NCBI RefSeq assembly: GCF_040654195.1
Contig: NZ_JBFAHM010000026.1
Coordinates: 1 to 54,948, forward strand
DNA length: 54,948 nucleotides
Source: Hamadaea sp013361475
Lineage (GTDB): Bacteria; Actinomycetota; Actinomycetes; Mycobacteriales; Micromonosporaceae
Reading direction: 5' to 3'
In this document: in pieces, positions 41,727 through 51,700 of the stretch
How the letters are laid out: every line of letters starts with the position of its first letter
How positions within the stretch are numbered: the stretch's first letter is position 1
The notes under the pieces: model-generated
Databases searched by the model: none
Seen by the model: only the letters and a program-made list of their open reading frames with translations
Told to the model about the DNA's origin: nothing
Translations under genes and position numbers: made by a program

Positions 41727-43268
41727 TTACGAGTCTTCTTCGGGTTCGTCCTCTTCGTGACCGGTGTCGTCCGTCTCCACCAGCGGCAGGCGTACGCGGA
41801 ACGTCGCCCCGACACCCGGCTGGGACTCCACCTCCACCACACCCTCGTGCGCGGCGACCAGGGCGGCGACGATGGCCAGCCCCAGCCCGGTGCTGACCGT
41901 CCCGTCCGCCCGCCGCGTCCGGGCCGGATCGGCTCGGTAGAACCGTTCGAACACCCGCTCCTGCTGCTCGGACGTCAACCCCGGACCCCGGTCGTGGATC
42001 TCCACGATCGCGGTCCCGGTCGGCCCGTCGTCCAAGTCGGCGGCCAGCCGCACGATGACCGGCGTACCCGCCGGGGTGTGGGTCAAAGCGTTGCTCAGCA
42101 GGTTGCCGATCACCTGCCGCAGCCGCGCGTCGTCCCCGCGTACCACTAGATGCCCGGAATCGGGCGCCGTGACCAGCGTGACCTGCCGCTCCGGCGCGAC
42201 CACCCGCGCGGCCTCGACCGCCTCGGCGGCGAGCACGCGCAGCTCGACCGGGGTGAGCTTGAGCGGCCGCTCGCGATCGAGCCGCGCTAGCAGCAGCAGG
42301 TCCTCCACCAGCAGACCCATCCGCGCGGCCTCGTTCTCGATCCGCTGCACCACCTCGGCGGTCTGCTCGCGGGTGCTCACCGCACCCTGGCGGTACAGCT
42401 CCGCGAACCCACGGATCGTGGTCAGCGGCGTGCGCAGCTCGTGCGAGGCGTCCGCGACGAACCGCCGCATCCGCTCCTCGGAATGCCGCGCGCTCTGCTC
42501 GGCCGCCCGCGCCGCCGCCTCGGAGGCGGCCTGCGCGGTGAACGCGGCCTCGATCTGCGCGAGCATCGTGTTCAACGACCGCGCCAACGACCCCACCTCG
42601 GTCACCGGCCGCGGATTCTCCGGCTCCGGATCCGGTACGCGTTGCGACAGATCCCCGGCGGCGATGGCGCTGGCCGTCTTCTCGATCTGCGACAGCGGCC
42701 GCATACTCCGCCGGATCAGCTCCGCCCCGATCGTGGCGGCGAACAGCAGGACGGAGATCCCGCCGAAAAGGTTGATCGTGATCAGCCGCTGCACCGCGTG
42801 ATCCGCCTCGTACTGCGAGGCGGCCACCAGCCCGTACTGACCGGTGGGCAGCTTGGTGATCAGCACCCGCCACCGCTTGGGCTCGGCGCGCGAGCCGACC
42901 GTGTACGGGTCGTCCGCCAGCCCGGCCGCCTCCTCCACCGAGGGCAAGGTCGGCAGCTGGCCGTCGGCGAAGATGTCGGACACCCCGGTCGCCGGCACCC
43001 ACTGACCGCTCTGGTCGGTGGTGGCACCGTAGTAGTAAGGCGGCAGCGTGTACTGCGGGCGGCCGTTCTTGAAGCTCTCGACGGCCTGGCGCGACGTTTC
43101 CGCCAGGCTCGTGTCGAGGTCGGACAGCAGATAGCGGCGCAGTGCCGTCACGCTGGCCACCGCGATCAGCGACATCGCGGCGACGAGCAAGGCGAGCACC
43201 GTCGCCATGAGCTTGACGCGCAACGGCTTGGTGCGGATGGGGTGGCGCAGCCCAGCGGCGAGTTTCAT
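41727..43268 (-). CDS. sensor histidine kinase (MprB-like)
   Basis: 513 residues. Membrane segments at about 20-43 and 162-183 frame an extracellular sensor region of about 120 residues. HAMP about 187-240, dimerisation box SHELRTPL with phospho-acceptor His276, N box NLLSNALTH, G boxes DRGPGL and STGLGLAI. It phosphorylates the regulator encoded 19 bp upstream. The sensor region is not recognised; in mycobacterial MprB it senses envelope stress through chaperone binding. The gene ends 77 bp before the htrA-like gene on the same strand. Confidence 0.93.
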   Translation of the reverse strand: MKLAAGLRHPIRTKPLRVKLMATVLALLVAAMSLIAVASVTALRRYLLSDLDTSLAETSRQAVESFKNGRPQYTLPPYYYGATTDQSGQWVPATGVSDIFADGQLPTLPSVEEAAGLADDPYTVGSRAEPKRWRVLITKLPTGQYGLVAASQYEADHAVQRLITINLFGGISVLLFAATIGAELIRRSMRPLSQIEKTASAIAAGDLSQRVPDPEPENPRPVTEVGSLARSLNTMLAQIEAAFTAQAASEAAARAAEQSARHSEERMRRFVADASHELRTPLTTIRGFAELYRQGAVSTREQTAEVVQRIENEAARMGLLVEDLLLLARLDRERPLKLTPVELRVLAAEAVEAARVVAPERQVTLVTAPDSGHLVVRGDDARLRQVIGNLLSNALTHTPAGTPVIVRLAADLDDGPTGTAIVEIHDRGPGLTSEQQERVFERFYRADPARTRRADGTVSTGLGLAIVAALVAAHEGVVEVESQPGVGATFRVRLPLVETDDTGHEEDEPEEDS

Positions 43269-43287
43269 GAAACGGTCACGGACCCGA

Positions 43288-43986
<699 letters not shown>

Positions 43987-44072
43987 GACCCCATTCAACC
44001 CAGGGACGCTGCGCAGTGCCTGCGCTTTGGCTGAGAGAAATCTGTAAGAATCTGAGAACCCGCTGTGCGGCG

Positions 44073-44657
44073 TCAGCGCAGCAGCTCGCGGAGGGTGCGA
44101 AGGGTCGCGTCGAGGGTGGCCGACACCGCCTTCGCCTGGGCCGTCCCCGGCTGCGCCCGGGTGATGAGCGTACGCGCCTCGGCGGTGAACCCCTCCAGCT
44201 TGCGCAGCAGCGCCTCGTTCTCCGGGGCCGGCTCCTTCTTCGGCGTCACGCGTACGCCCGACTTCATCTGCCGGGTCTGCTCCTGCAACTGCCGGCGGAT
44301 GTCCTTCAGGCCGCCGCTGATCTGCGCCTGAATCTGATCGGCCAGCCCGGACAGGTCCTCCACCGAGGACTCGATCTCCCGATCGATCGCGGCGATCTCG
44401 CCGGCCCGCTGGTCCAGCTCGGCCCGGCCGCTCCCCGTCAGGGTGTACGCCATCCGATTGCCCTCGGCGACCCGGCTGACGAGACCCTCCTCCTCCAGCT
44501 TGGCCAGCCGGGGATAGATCGACCCGGCGCTGGGCGCGTACAGGCCCTGGAACCGCTCCTGGAGCAGCCGCATCAGCTCGTAGCCGTGCTTCGGCCCGTC
44601 ATCGAGCAGTTTGAGCAGGTAGAGCCGCAACCGGCCGTGCGAGAAGATCGGCGGCAT
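44073..44657 (-). CDS. PadR-family regulator
   Basis: 194 residues. The winged helix is clear: LLKLLDDGPKHGYELMRLLQ and the AGSIYPRLAKLEEEGLV recognition region; the C-terminal coiled coil (about 85-130) is for dimerisation. It lies 3 bp after the DUF4097 gene and is surely cotranscribed with it. The palindrome before that operon is a typical PadR site, so autoregulation is likely. Confidence 0.92.
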   Translation of the reverse strand: MPPIFSHGRLRLYLLKLLDDGPKHGYELMRLLQERFQGLYAPSAGSIYPRLAKLEEEGLVSRVAEGNRMAYTLTGSGRAELDQRAGEIAAIDREIESSVEDLSGLADQIQAQISGGLKDIRRQLQEQTRQMKSGVRVTPKKEPAPENEALLRKLEGFTAEARTLITRAQPGTAQAKAVSATLDATLRTLRELLR

Positions 44658-44660
44658 TCC

Positions 44661-45449
44661 TCACTCCCCCGCCAGCAGAGCGATGCTGCCGCTCGTCGTC
44701 GTCGCACTCAGTCTTCCACTGCCGCTGCCGAGCGTTCCCCGGGCACTGCCGGCCCAGTGCTTGCCCTGGCGATCCAAGGGGAAGACGGTGGTGATCGAGC
44801 CCGCCGTCGTGTCGAGGCGGACGTCGAGGTCGGCCTCGGCCGGAATGCGAATCGTGATCGAGCCCGAGGTCGTGGTCAGCCGGACATCGGCAGGCGTGGT
44901 GGAGTCGAGGTCACAGGTGATCGATCCCGAGACCGTCGTCGCCTGTACGCGATCGGCGCCCGACTGGGCGAGCGTGAGCGAGCCCGACACCGCCTCCATC
45001 ACCAGGTCACCGGCGACCCCGAGCGCCTCCACCGGACCGGAGACGAGCTTGGCCTTCGTCCGGCCGGCCAGCCCGAGCAGGCTCACCCGGCCCGAGGTGA
45101 CATCGACATCCGTGCTGGTCAGCAGACCCGCCACCGACACCTTGCCGGAGGCCACCGTCACCGACGCGATCGCCTCAGGCGGCACGGCGACGGTGATCTC
45201 GCAGTTGTACTGGCGATGGAACAGCCACCAGTAGACCGACCAGCGCCGGCGCCACTCGTGCCGGATCTTGAGCCGACCGGCGTCGTGCTCGACATACACC
45301 GGCTTCTTGCCGGCGACCTTGATCTCCATGCGAGCGGCGCCCGGTACGCCGACGACGCTGACCTTGCCCACGACGAGGCTGACGTCGATGCGGTCGACCT
45401 CGCCGTCCAACTGGATCCGCTGTGGATCCTGCACCGTCCACTGCGCCAC
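44661..45449 (-). CDS. DUF4097-type beta-solenoid protein
   Basis: 262 residues. A long run of short beta repeats with recurrent VSGSI/TSGSI and TTAGSI cores, typical of DUF4097 adhesin-like proteins with right-handed beta-helix fold. There is no signal peptide, so it is probably cytoplasmic or membrane-associated. A basic WRRRWSVYWWLFHRQY segment at about 66-82 could touch the membrane. Function unknown; the family is usually paired with PadR regulators, as here. Confidence 0.87.
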   Translation of the reverse strand: MAQWTVQDPQRIQLDGEVDRIDVSLVVGKVSVVGVPGAARMEIKVAGKKPVYVEHDAGRLKIRHEWRRRWSVYWWLFHRQYNCEITVAVPPEAIASVTVASGKVSVAGLLTSTDVDVTSGRVSLLGLAGRTKAKLVSGPVEALGVAGDLVMEAVSGSLTLAQSGADRVQATTVSGSITCDLDSTTPADVRLTTTSGSITIRIPAEADLDVRLDTTAGSITTVFPLDRQGKHWAGSARGTLGSGSGRLSATTTSGSIALLAGE

Positions 45450-45492
45450 CGCGGCCCCCTTCGCCCGTAACCCACCGCCACCCTAGCCGAAC

Positions 45493-45508
45493 TCGCGATA
45501 TATCGCGA
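45493..45508. promoter_or_regulatory. PadR-type operator
   Basis: TCGCGATA-TATCGCGA, a perfect 16-bp palindrome 44 bp before the DUF4097-PadR operon start (gene end of the palindrome to ATG at 45449). Its ATAT centre and CG arms match the form of PadR sites. Confidence 0.75.
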
Positions 45509-45555
45509 CTCCTTTCGCTCGCGCCCATCCCCCCGGCCCCCCGCCCTTTCCGCGC

Positions 45556-45935
45556 GATCACGGACTATCAGTCGTGATCGACCGGCGTGTCGCGTCCCCG
45601 GCGTTCTGATCAATCCCCTAACTCGATGATCAACTTGGCTGCAGGATGGGCCCCACAAGACCCCCGACCCGCATGCCCGAGCTTGATCAAGTGCCGTACG
45701 TCAGCGATTTACCGGCCGATTCGATGATCATGTTCCCGTGGTCAGCGCTGGAGGGGCCGAAATCGCATATCACCGGCACTTGATCGCGGAGAGGACCCGT
45801 CGATCGCTGACGAAGGGCACTTGATCATGGATTGGCAACAGCCCGACGTACAGCCCCCGCTCCCCCCGCGATCGATCATGGAGGTTCGCCCACGACACGC
45901 CGGGTCGATCACGACCGATAGTTCATGATCGGCGG
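45556..45935. repeat. cluster of TGATCA-centred short palindromes
   Basis: Exact TGATCA occurs at 45607-45612, 45627-45632, 45684-45689, 45725-45730 and 45822-45827. Several near matches (CGATCA, TGATCG) lie between and after them, often within CTTGATC or GATGATC contexts. In DNA this GC-rich such density is not expected by chance. Some sites can pair with each other to form long imperfect hairpins. Confidence 0.7.
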
Positions 45936-45960
45936 GCAGGGCCTGGGGCCGGGACGAGAC

Positions 45961-46110
45961 CGGCGGAGCAAGGGCGGGACCGGCGGAGCAAGGGCGGGAC
46001 CGGCGGAGCAAGGGGCGGCACCAGCGGAGCAAGGCAGGGGCAGGACGGGGCAAGGCAGGGGCAGGGCGGGGCAGGGCGGGACCGGCGGGGCAGGGCGGGA
46101 CCGGCGGGGC
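45961..46110. repeat. G-rich tandem array, 20-bp unit
   Basis: CGGCGGAGCAAGGGCGGGAC is repeated exactly at 45961-45980 and 45981-46000 and then degenerates. A second phase (GCAGGGCGGGACCGGCGGGG) appears near 46071-46110. Between them are closely spaced GGGG runs. It lies just beyond the acyltransferase stop and could form G-quadruplexes on the plus strand. Confidence 0.85.
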
Positions 46111-46157
46111 AGGGCGGACGTGGGAAAGGGCGGAAGCGGGATAGGCCGGAAGAGGGG

Positions 46158-47036
46158 TCAGCGGGAGACGGGCACCGGGGTGACGGCAGCTGGTGGGACC
46201 GTTACCGGGCGGGGAGAAGGGGTCGTCCGGGAAGACGGGGTGGTCCGGGGAGACGGGGTCGTTCGCGGCAGGCGGGTGAGGATCGGGGTCGCGGCGATCG
46301 TCGCGGCAGCGGCCCGGGCCAGCGCCCGGCGGTCCGCGCCCGGTTCCGGGAACAGCGGTGCGGCTGCCGTGGCCGTGAGCGTCAGGCCCTTCGCGCGGGC
46401 GAGACGGCGTACTGAGGCGAGCAGGGTGTCGTCGCCGACGAAGGCCGCCGCCGCGCTGCGCTCCCCCGCGACGGAGAAGGTCAGCGTCACCGGGGTCACC
46501 GGAGCACCCGCGTCGATCGCCGCCTGGAAGAACGCCGACCGCATCGGCACCCGGCAGCCACCGCAGGTGGTGGTCGCCTCGGGGAACACCGCCACGGTCG
46601 CGCCTTCGCGCAGCCCGGCCGCCGCCTCGGCGACGGTCGCGGGCAGCCGCCGGGGCTGCGACCGGTCCACGAAGACGGCCCGCTGCCGCCGGGCGAGCCG
46701 CCCGATGACCGGCCAGCCGCCGACCTCCTTCTTGGCGACCAGACGCGTCTTACCGTCCAGCGCCAGCAGGACGACGATGTCCACCCAGGACACATGGTTG
46801 GCCACCAGCAGACCCGGGCGGTGCTTTCCGCGTACGAGCAGATCGAGACCGAGCACCTTGAGCAGTGCCCGGGCCACCGCCTGGACCACCGCGGGCCGGG
46901 CCGGGGCGACCGCGGCGAAGAGCAGTACGCCCGCCGCGCCGACCATCCGGGCGGCGTAGCGGAGGGGACCTACGCGAGGGGTGCCCGACGGCAGGCAGTG
47001 CGGCCCGCAGCCGGCCTCGGGACGCCAGAAGTTCAT
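46158..47036 (-). CDS. PlsC-family acyltransferase, OlsA-like
   Basis: 292 residues. A membrane-associated 1-acyl-glycerol-3-phosphate acyltransferase fold with HX4D motif His81-Asp86 (NHVSWVD), FVDRSQPRR and FPEATTT. Coupled by ATGA overlap to a GNAT acyltransferase of the OlsB type, so it probably adds the second acyl chain to lyso-ornithine lipid rather than making phosphatidic acid. The C-terminal tail (about 258-292) is a low-complexity set of RTTPSPR repeats encoded by a short tandem repeat that runs up to the G-rich array. Confidence 0.87.
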   Translation of the reverse strand: MNFWRPEAGCGPHCLPSGTPRVGPLRYAARMVGAAGVLLFAAVAPARPAVVQAVARALLKVLGLDLLVRGKHRPGLLVANHVSWVDIVVLLALDGKTRLVAKKEVGGWPVIGRLARRQRAVFVDRSQPRRLPATVAEAAAGLREGATVAVFPEATTTCGGCRVPMRSAFFQAAIDAGAPVTPVTLTFSVAGERSAAAAFVGDDTLLASVRRLARAKGLTLTATAAAPLFPEPGADRRALARAAAATIAATPILTRLPRTTPSPRTTPSSRTTPSPRPVTVPPAAVTPVPVSR

Positions 47037-47779
47037 GCCGCACCACCCGAATCGGCCGAACCGCCGAGGAAGTGCTTGAGGTACCGCGGGTCGACGCGGT
47101 CGAGGCTGAGCAGCACGTAGAAGTCGGCGACCTCGAAGTCCGGGTCGTACGCGGGCTCGCCGCAGACCCAGGCGCCCAGCCGGAGGTAGCCCCGGAGCAG
47201 CGGAGGGATGTTCGCGCGGCCCACCGGAACCTCGTCCGCCGGGATCGGCACCCGCGGGTCGACCCGCAGCTGCGGTGGCGACAGGTGCTTCTGCACGGCC
47301 TCGCGGACGGCCGGGGCGTCGGCGATCGGGACCGAGGCGCAGCCGCCGAGCCAGGTGTACTTGTTGGCGGCGAGGTAGCGGGCGATCCCCGCCCACATCA
47401 GATTGATCACCGCGCCGGTGCGGTGCTCGGGGTCGACACACGACCGGCCCGCCTCGACCAGCCGATCCCGAAGGACGATCAGCCGGCTCAGATCGAACTC
47501 GGTCTCGCTGTAGCGGCGGCCCAGCCAGACCGCGCGCTGCGGCGGGAGCAGCCGGTAGGTGCCGACGACCTCGCCGCTGCGGTCGTGCCGCACCACGAGG
47601 TGATCGCAGTACGCGTCGAACTCGTCGACGTCGAGGCCGGGCGTCGTGGAGTGGAGGGTCGCACCGCACTCCTCGGCGAACACCCGGTACCGCAACCGCT
47701 GCGCGGCCTCGACGGTGGCGGCGTCCGTCGCGATCAGCGCCGAGTATCCCGTCGGCGCAACGGTGAGGATCTGTGTCAT
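47033..47779 (-). CDS. OlsB-like ornithine N-acyltransferase (GNAT fold)
   Basis: 248 residues. The pattern of L-ornithine N-alpha-acyltransferases is visible: LRYRVFAEECGA, DEFDAYCDHLVV, VVGTYRLLPP, EFDLSRLIVLRD and the late LLRGYLRLGAWVCGEPAYD. It makes lyso-ornithine lipid from ornithine and 3-hydroxyacyl-ACP at the membrane. The stop overlaps the start of the PlsC-family gene. Together they would give phosphorus-free ornithine membrane lipids. The start region is divergent from the gene at 48011. Confidence 0.87.
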   Translation of the reverse strand: MTQILTVAPTGYSALIATDAATVEAAQRLRYRVFAEECGATLHSTTPGLDVDEFDAYCDHLVVRHDRSGEVVGTYRLLPPQRAVWLGRRYSETEFDLSRLIVLRDRLVEAGRSCVDPEHRTGAVINLMWAGIARYLAANKYTWLGGCASVPIADAPAVREAVQKHLSPPQLRVDPRVPIPADEVPVGRANIPPLLRGYLRLGAWVCGEPAYDPDFEVADFYVLLSLDRVDPRYLKHFLGGSADSGGAA

Positions 47780-47908
47780 GCGCTCTGTGTAAGTGCCCGG
47801 AACTGCGCAGACGTGTCGATGTGACCCCGGCGGCGTGACATCCGGATGAACGCTGGACGCGTCCTGTACGCGGCGGCACTGCCCGCGTTCGCCGGCCGCG
47901 TAAGCGGC

Positions 47909-47964
47909 GGATCACGGATGCGGGTCGAATCTTGGCCCATTGATTCGACTTGGATCCGTGATCC
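47909..47964. repeat. dispersed palindromic element, copy D
   Basis: Outer arms GGATCACGGAT and ATCCGTGATCC pair perfectly. Compared with copy E, the GC pair at position 7 is changed on both arms, a compensatory change. GTCGAATC pairs with GATTCGAC further in; a 4x4 internal loop separates the two helices. It is 56 bp, one longer than copy E. It lies in the gap before the hot-dog gene, in a frame that is open through it. Confidence 0.88.
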
Positions 47965-48010
47965 AGCGCTAACCCACGCGGCGTGTATGCGGGTGTGGCA
48001 GGCTCAGGCG

Positions 48011-48643
48011 GTGATCGTCGCAGCTCGCTTCAACGGCCCGCCCACCTCCGGCAACGGCGGGTACACCGCCGGAATGCTTGCCGCCGGGCTGGGGATCAGC
48101 AGACCGGTGACGGTGACCTTGCGGCAGCCGCCGCCGCTGGAGACGCCGCTCACGGTGACCTCCGACGGGCAGCTGCTGGACGGCGACCGCCTGATCGCCA
48201 CCGCGACGCCGGGTACGCCGCCGACCGGACCGGACTGGGGCGATCCGGCCGAAGCCGCCGCGTACGCCGGATTCGCGGATCATCCGTTCCCGACCTGCTA
48301 CGTCTGCGGACCTCTGCGCGAGGACGGGTTGCGGATCTTCCCCGGGCGGCTGCCCGACGGGCGTACGGCGGCATCCTGGACCGTGCCGGATTCCGTCGGG
48401 ATTCCGACGATCTGGGCGGCCCTGGACTGCCCCGGTGGCTGGGCGATCATCGCTCCCGGTCGTCCGTACGTGCTGGGCCGGATCACTGTCGAGATCGGGA
48501 CGATCCCGGCCGAGGGTGAAGACTGTGTGATCGTCGGCGAGTGCACCGGAACGGATGGCCGCAAGGGATTCGTCCGTACCGGACTGTTCGGGCCGGACCG
48601 GCGACTGCTGGCCGCGGCCGAGGCGACCTGGCTCACCGTGTGA
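48011..48643 (+). CDS. hot-dog/thioesterase-like protein
   Basis: 210 residues from GTG 48011, where recognisable sequence begins (VIVAARFNGPPTSGNGGYTAG). The later CYVCGPLREDGLRIFPG and LDCPGGWAI segments suggest an acyl-CoA thioesterase-like double hot-dog protein; I cannot name the family with certainty. The frame is open upstream, with ATG at 47987 and 47846; using the latter would include the palindromic element. No good ribosome-binding site supports any start. It is next to, and divergent from, the ornithine-lipid genes. Confidence 0.75.
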   Translation: MIVAARFNGPPTSGNGGYTAGMLAAGLGISRPVTVTLRQPPPLETPLTVTSDGQLLDGDRLIATATPGTPPTGPDWGDPAEAAAYAGFADHPFPTCYVCGPLREDGLRIFPGRLPDGRTAASWTVPDSVGIPTIWAALDCPGGWAIIAPGRPYVLGRITVEIGTIPAEGEDCVIVGECTGTDGRKGFVRTGLFGPDRRLLAAAEATWLTV

Positions 48644-48656
48644 ACCGCGACACCCC

Positions 48657-48685
48657 TTGACCTCCGGGTGAACGCCCGCTAGGGC
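48657..48685 (+). promoter_or_regulatory. candidate kgd promoter
   Basis: TTGACC (48657-48662), 17 bp, TAGGGC (48680-48685). The -35 and spacing are good, the -10 poor. It lies 70 bp before the kgd start. Confidence 0.4.
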
Positions 48686-48754
48686 AGCGCGTAGCCTTGT
48701 AAGCCGACTTGAGGATTTCCCTACCAACCCGCGTGGAAGAGGGCGAGAGCGACC

Positions 48755-51700
48755 GTGTCGACGCAACACAGCTCGCAGGAAAACCCACTGGCAGACTTCG
48801 GTCCCAACGAGTGGATCGTCGAGGACATGTACCAGCGGTATCTGACCGATCCGGCGAGCGTGGATCCCGCCTGGCACGACTTCTTCGCGGACTACAAGCC
48901 GGGCGCGCCTGCCGCGACCGCGGCCGCTGAGAAGAAGGCCGCTCCGGCTCAGGCCGCGGCATCGGCTCCCGCCAAGGCCACGGCCGCACCGGCCGCCACT
49001 TCCGCCGCGCCGAAGGCGGCCGCCCCCGCCGCGCCGGCGAAGCCGGCTGCCGCCGCTGAGCGCTCGCGTGAAGCGCCAGGAGTGCAGTCAGCTCCGGTGA
49101 AGGCGGCCGGCGTACCGGAGAAGAAGGAAGCCACAGTCGTTCCGCTGCGTGGCGTGGCCGCGAAGATCGTCCAGAACATGGACCAGTCGCTGACCGTGCC
49201 CACCGCGACCAGCGTGCGGGCGGTGCCGGCCAAGCTCCTCGCGGACAACCGGATCGTCATCAACAACGCCCTCGCGCGCGGGCGCGGCGGCAAGGTCTCG
49301 TTCACGCACCTCATCGGGTACGCGTTGGTCAAGGCCCTCGCCGCGCACCCCGAGATGAACAACTCGTACGCGGAGACCAACGGCAAGCCGACGATGGTCG
49401 TGCCGCCGCAGGTGAACCTGGGCATCGCCATCGACCTGCAGAAGCCGGACGGCTCGCGGAACCTGGTCGTGCCGAGCATCAAGGGTTGCGAGCGGCTGGA
49501 CTTCCGGCAGTTCTGGCAGGCCTACGAGGACATCGTCCGCCGGGCCCGCCGCAACGAGCTGACCATGGAGGACTACGCCGGCACCACGATCTCGCTGACC
49601 AACCCGGGCGGCATCGGCACCGTCCACTCGCAGCCGCGGCTGATGGCCGGGCAGGGCACCATCATCGGCGTCGGCGCGATGGAGTACCCGGCGCCGTTCT
49701 CCGGGATGAGCGACGCCCAGCTGGCCGACCTGGCGGTCAGCAAGATCATCACGCTGACCAGCACCTACGACCACCGGATCATCCAGGGCGCGCAGTCCGG
49801 CGAGTTCCTGAAGGTCATGCACGAGCTGCTGATCGGCGACGAGTTCTACGACGAGATCTTCACCTCGCTGCGCATCCCGTACGAGCCGGTGCGGTGGGTC
49901 CGCGACATCGCGCACACCTCCGAAGGCCAGATCGACAAGGCCGCCCGGGTCATCGAGCTGATCCGCGAATACCGCGTACGCGGGCACCTGATGGCCGACA
50001 CCAACCCGCTGGAGTACGAGATCCGCCGTCACCCGGACCTCGACATCCGCGAGCACGGCCTGACCCTCTGGGATCTGGACCGGACGTTCGCCGTCGGTGG
50101 CTTCGCCGGCAAGGACAAGATGAAGCTGCGCGACGTGCTGGGCGTGCTGCGCGACTCCTACTGCCGGCGGACCGGCGTGGAGTACATGCACATCCAGAGC
50201 CCGGAGGAGCGCAACTGGATCGCCTCCCGGGTGGAGCGCAAGTACGCCAAGCCCACCAAGGAAGAGCAGGCGCACGTCCTCAACCGGCTCAACGCCGCCG
50301 AGGCCTTCGAGACCTTCCTGGCCACCAAGTACGTCGGCCAGAAGCGGTTCTCGCTGGAGGGCGGCGAGTCGCTGATCCCGCTGCTGGACGAGGTCCTGCA
50401 GGCGTCCTCCGAGGACGGCCTGGACGAGGTCGTCATCGGCATGGCCCACCGCGGCCGGCTGAACGTGCTCGCCAACATCGTCGGCAAGCCGTACGAGAAG
50501 ATCTTCAACGAGTTCGAGGGCTTCATCGACCCGAAGACCACGCAGGGCTCCGGCGACGTGAAGTACCACCTGGGCATGACCGGGAAGTTCACCTCGCCCG
50601 ACGGCCAGCACGGCATCACGGTGTCGGTGACCGCCAACCCGTCGCACCTGGAGACGGTCGACCCGGTCCTGGAGGGCATCGTCCGGGCCAAGCAGGACCG
50701 CCTCGACCTGGGCAACGAGGGCTTCACCGTGCTGCCGGTCCTGGTGCACGGCGACGCCGCGTTCGCCGGTCAGGGCGTGGTGGCCGAGACGCTGAACCTG
50801 TCGCAGCTGCGGGGCTACCGGACCGGCGGCACCGTCCACATCGTCGTCAACAACCAGGTCGGCTTCACCACCGCCCCCGAGTACAGCCGGTCCTCGCTCT
50901 ACAGCACCGACGTCGCCCGGATGATCCAGGCGCCGATCTTCCACGTGAACGGCGACGACCCCGAGGCCGTCGTACGCGTCGCCCGGCTCGCCTTCGAGTA
51001 CCGCCAGGCGTTCCGCAAGGACGTCGTCATCGACCTCGTCTGCTACCGCCGTCGCGGGCACAACGAGGGCGACGACCCGTCGATGACCAACCCGCTGATG
51101 TACCAGATCATCGACGCCAAGCGCTCGGTCCGGAAGCTGTACACGGAGGAGCTCATCGGCCGGGGCGACATCACGGTCGAGGAGGCCGAGGAGGCGCTCC
51201 GGGACTACCAGAACCAGCTGGAGACGGTCTTCAAGGCCACCCGGGACGCGCAGACCACCTCGTCGGCCCGGCCGACCCGGGTCCGCGAGCCGGAGCCGGA
51301 GCCGCTGGTCACCACCGCGATCAGCACCGAGGTCGTCGCCGCGATCGGCGAGGCGCACACGACCCTGCCCGAGGGACTGGTCCCGCACAAGCGGGTGCAG
51401 CAGTTGCTGGAGCGGCGGGCGAAGATGTCGGTCGCCGGCGACATCGACTGGGCGTTCGGCGAGATCCTGGCCTTCGGCTCGCTCCTGAACGAGGGCGTCA
51501 CCGTACGCCTGGCCGGGCAGGACTCGCGCCGCGGCACCTTCGTCCAGCGGCACGCCGCGGTGGTCGACTCCCACGGCGGCGAGGACTATCTGCCGATCAC
51601 CCGGGTCGCCAAGGACAACGCGAAGCTCTACGTGCACGACTCCCTGCTCTCGGAGTACGCGGCCATGGGCTTCGAGTACGGCTACTCGGTGGAGAACCCG

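Larger units (their letters stand above)
45450..46157. other. 708-bp non-coding region with repeat clusters
   Basis: No gene with normal codon use is visible. It holds the PadR-type operator (45493-45508), a cluster of TGATCA and GATCA sites (45556-45935) and a G-rich tandem array (45961-46110). Long open frames across the G-rich part are repeat translations. Confidence 0.8.

Noticed and set aside
45925..46959. 344-codon plus-strand open frame in the G-rich repeat region
   Set aside because: It is repeat translation followed by antisense of the acyltransferase gene.
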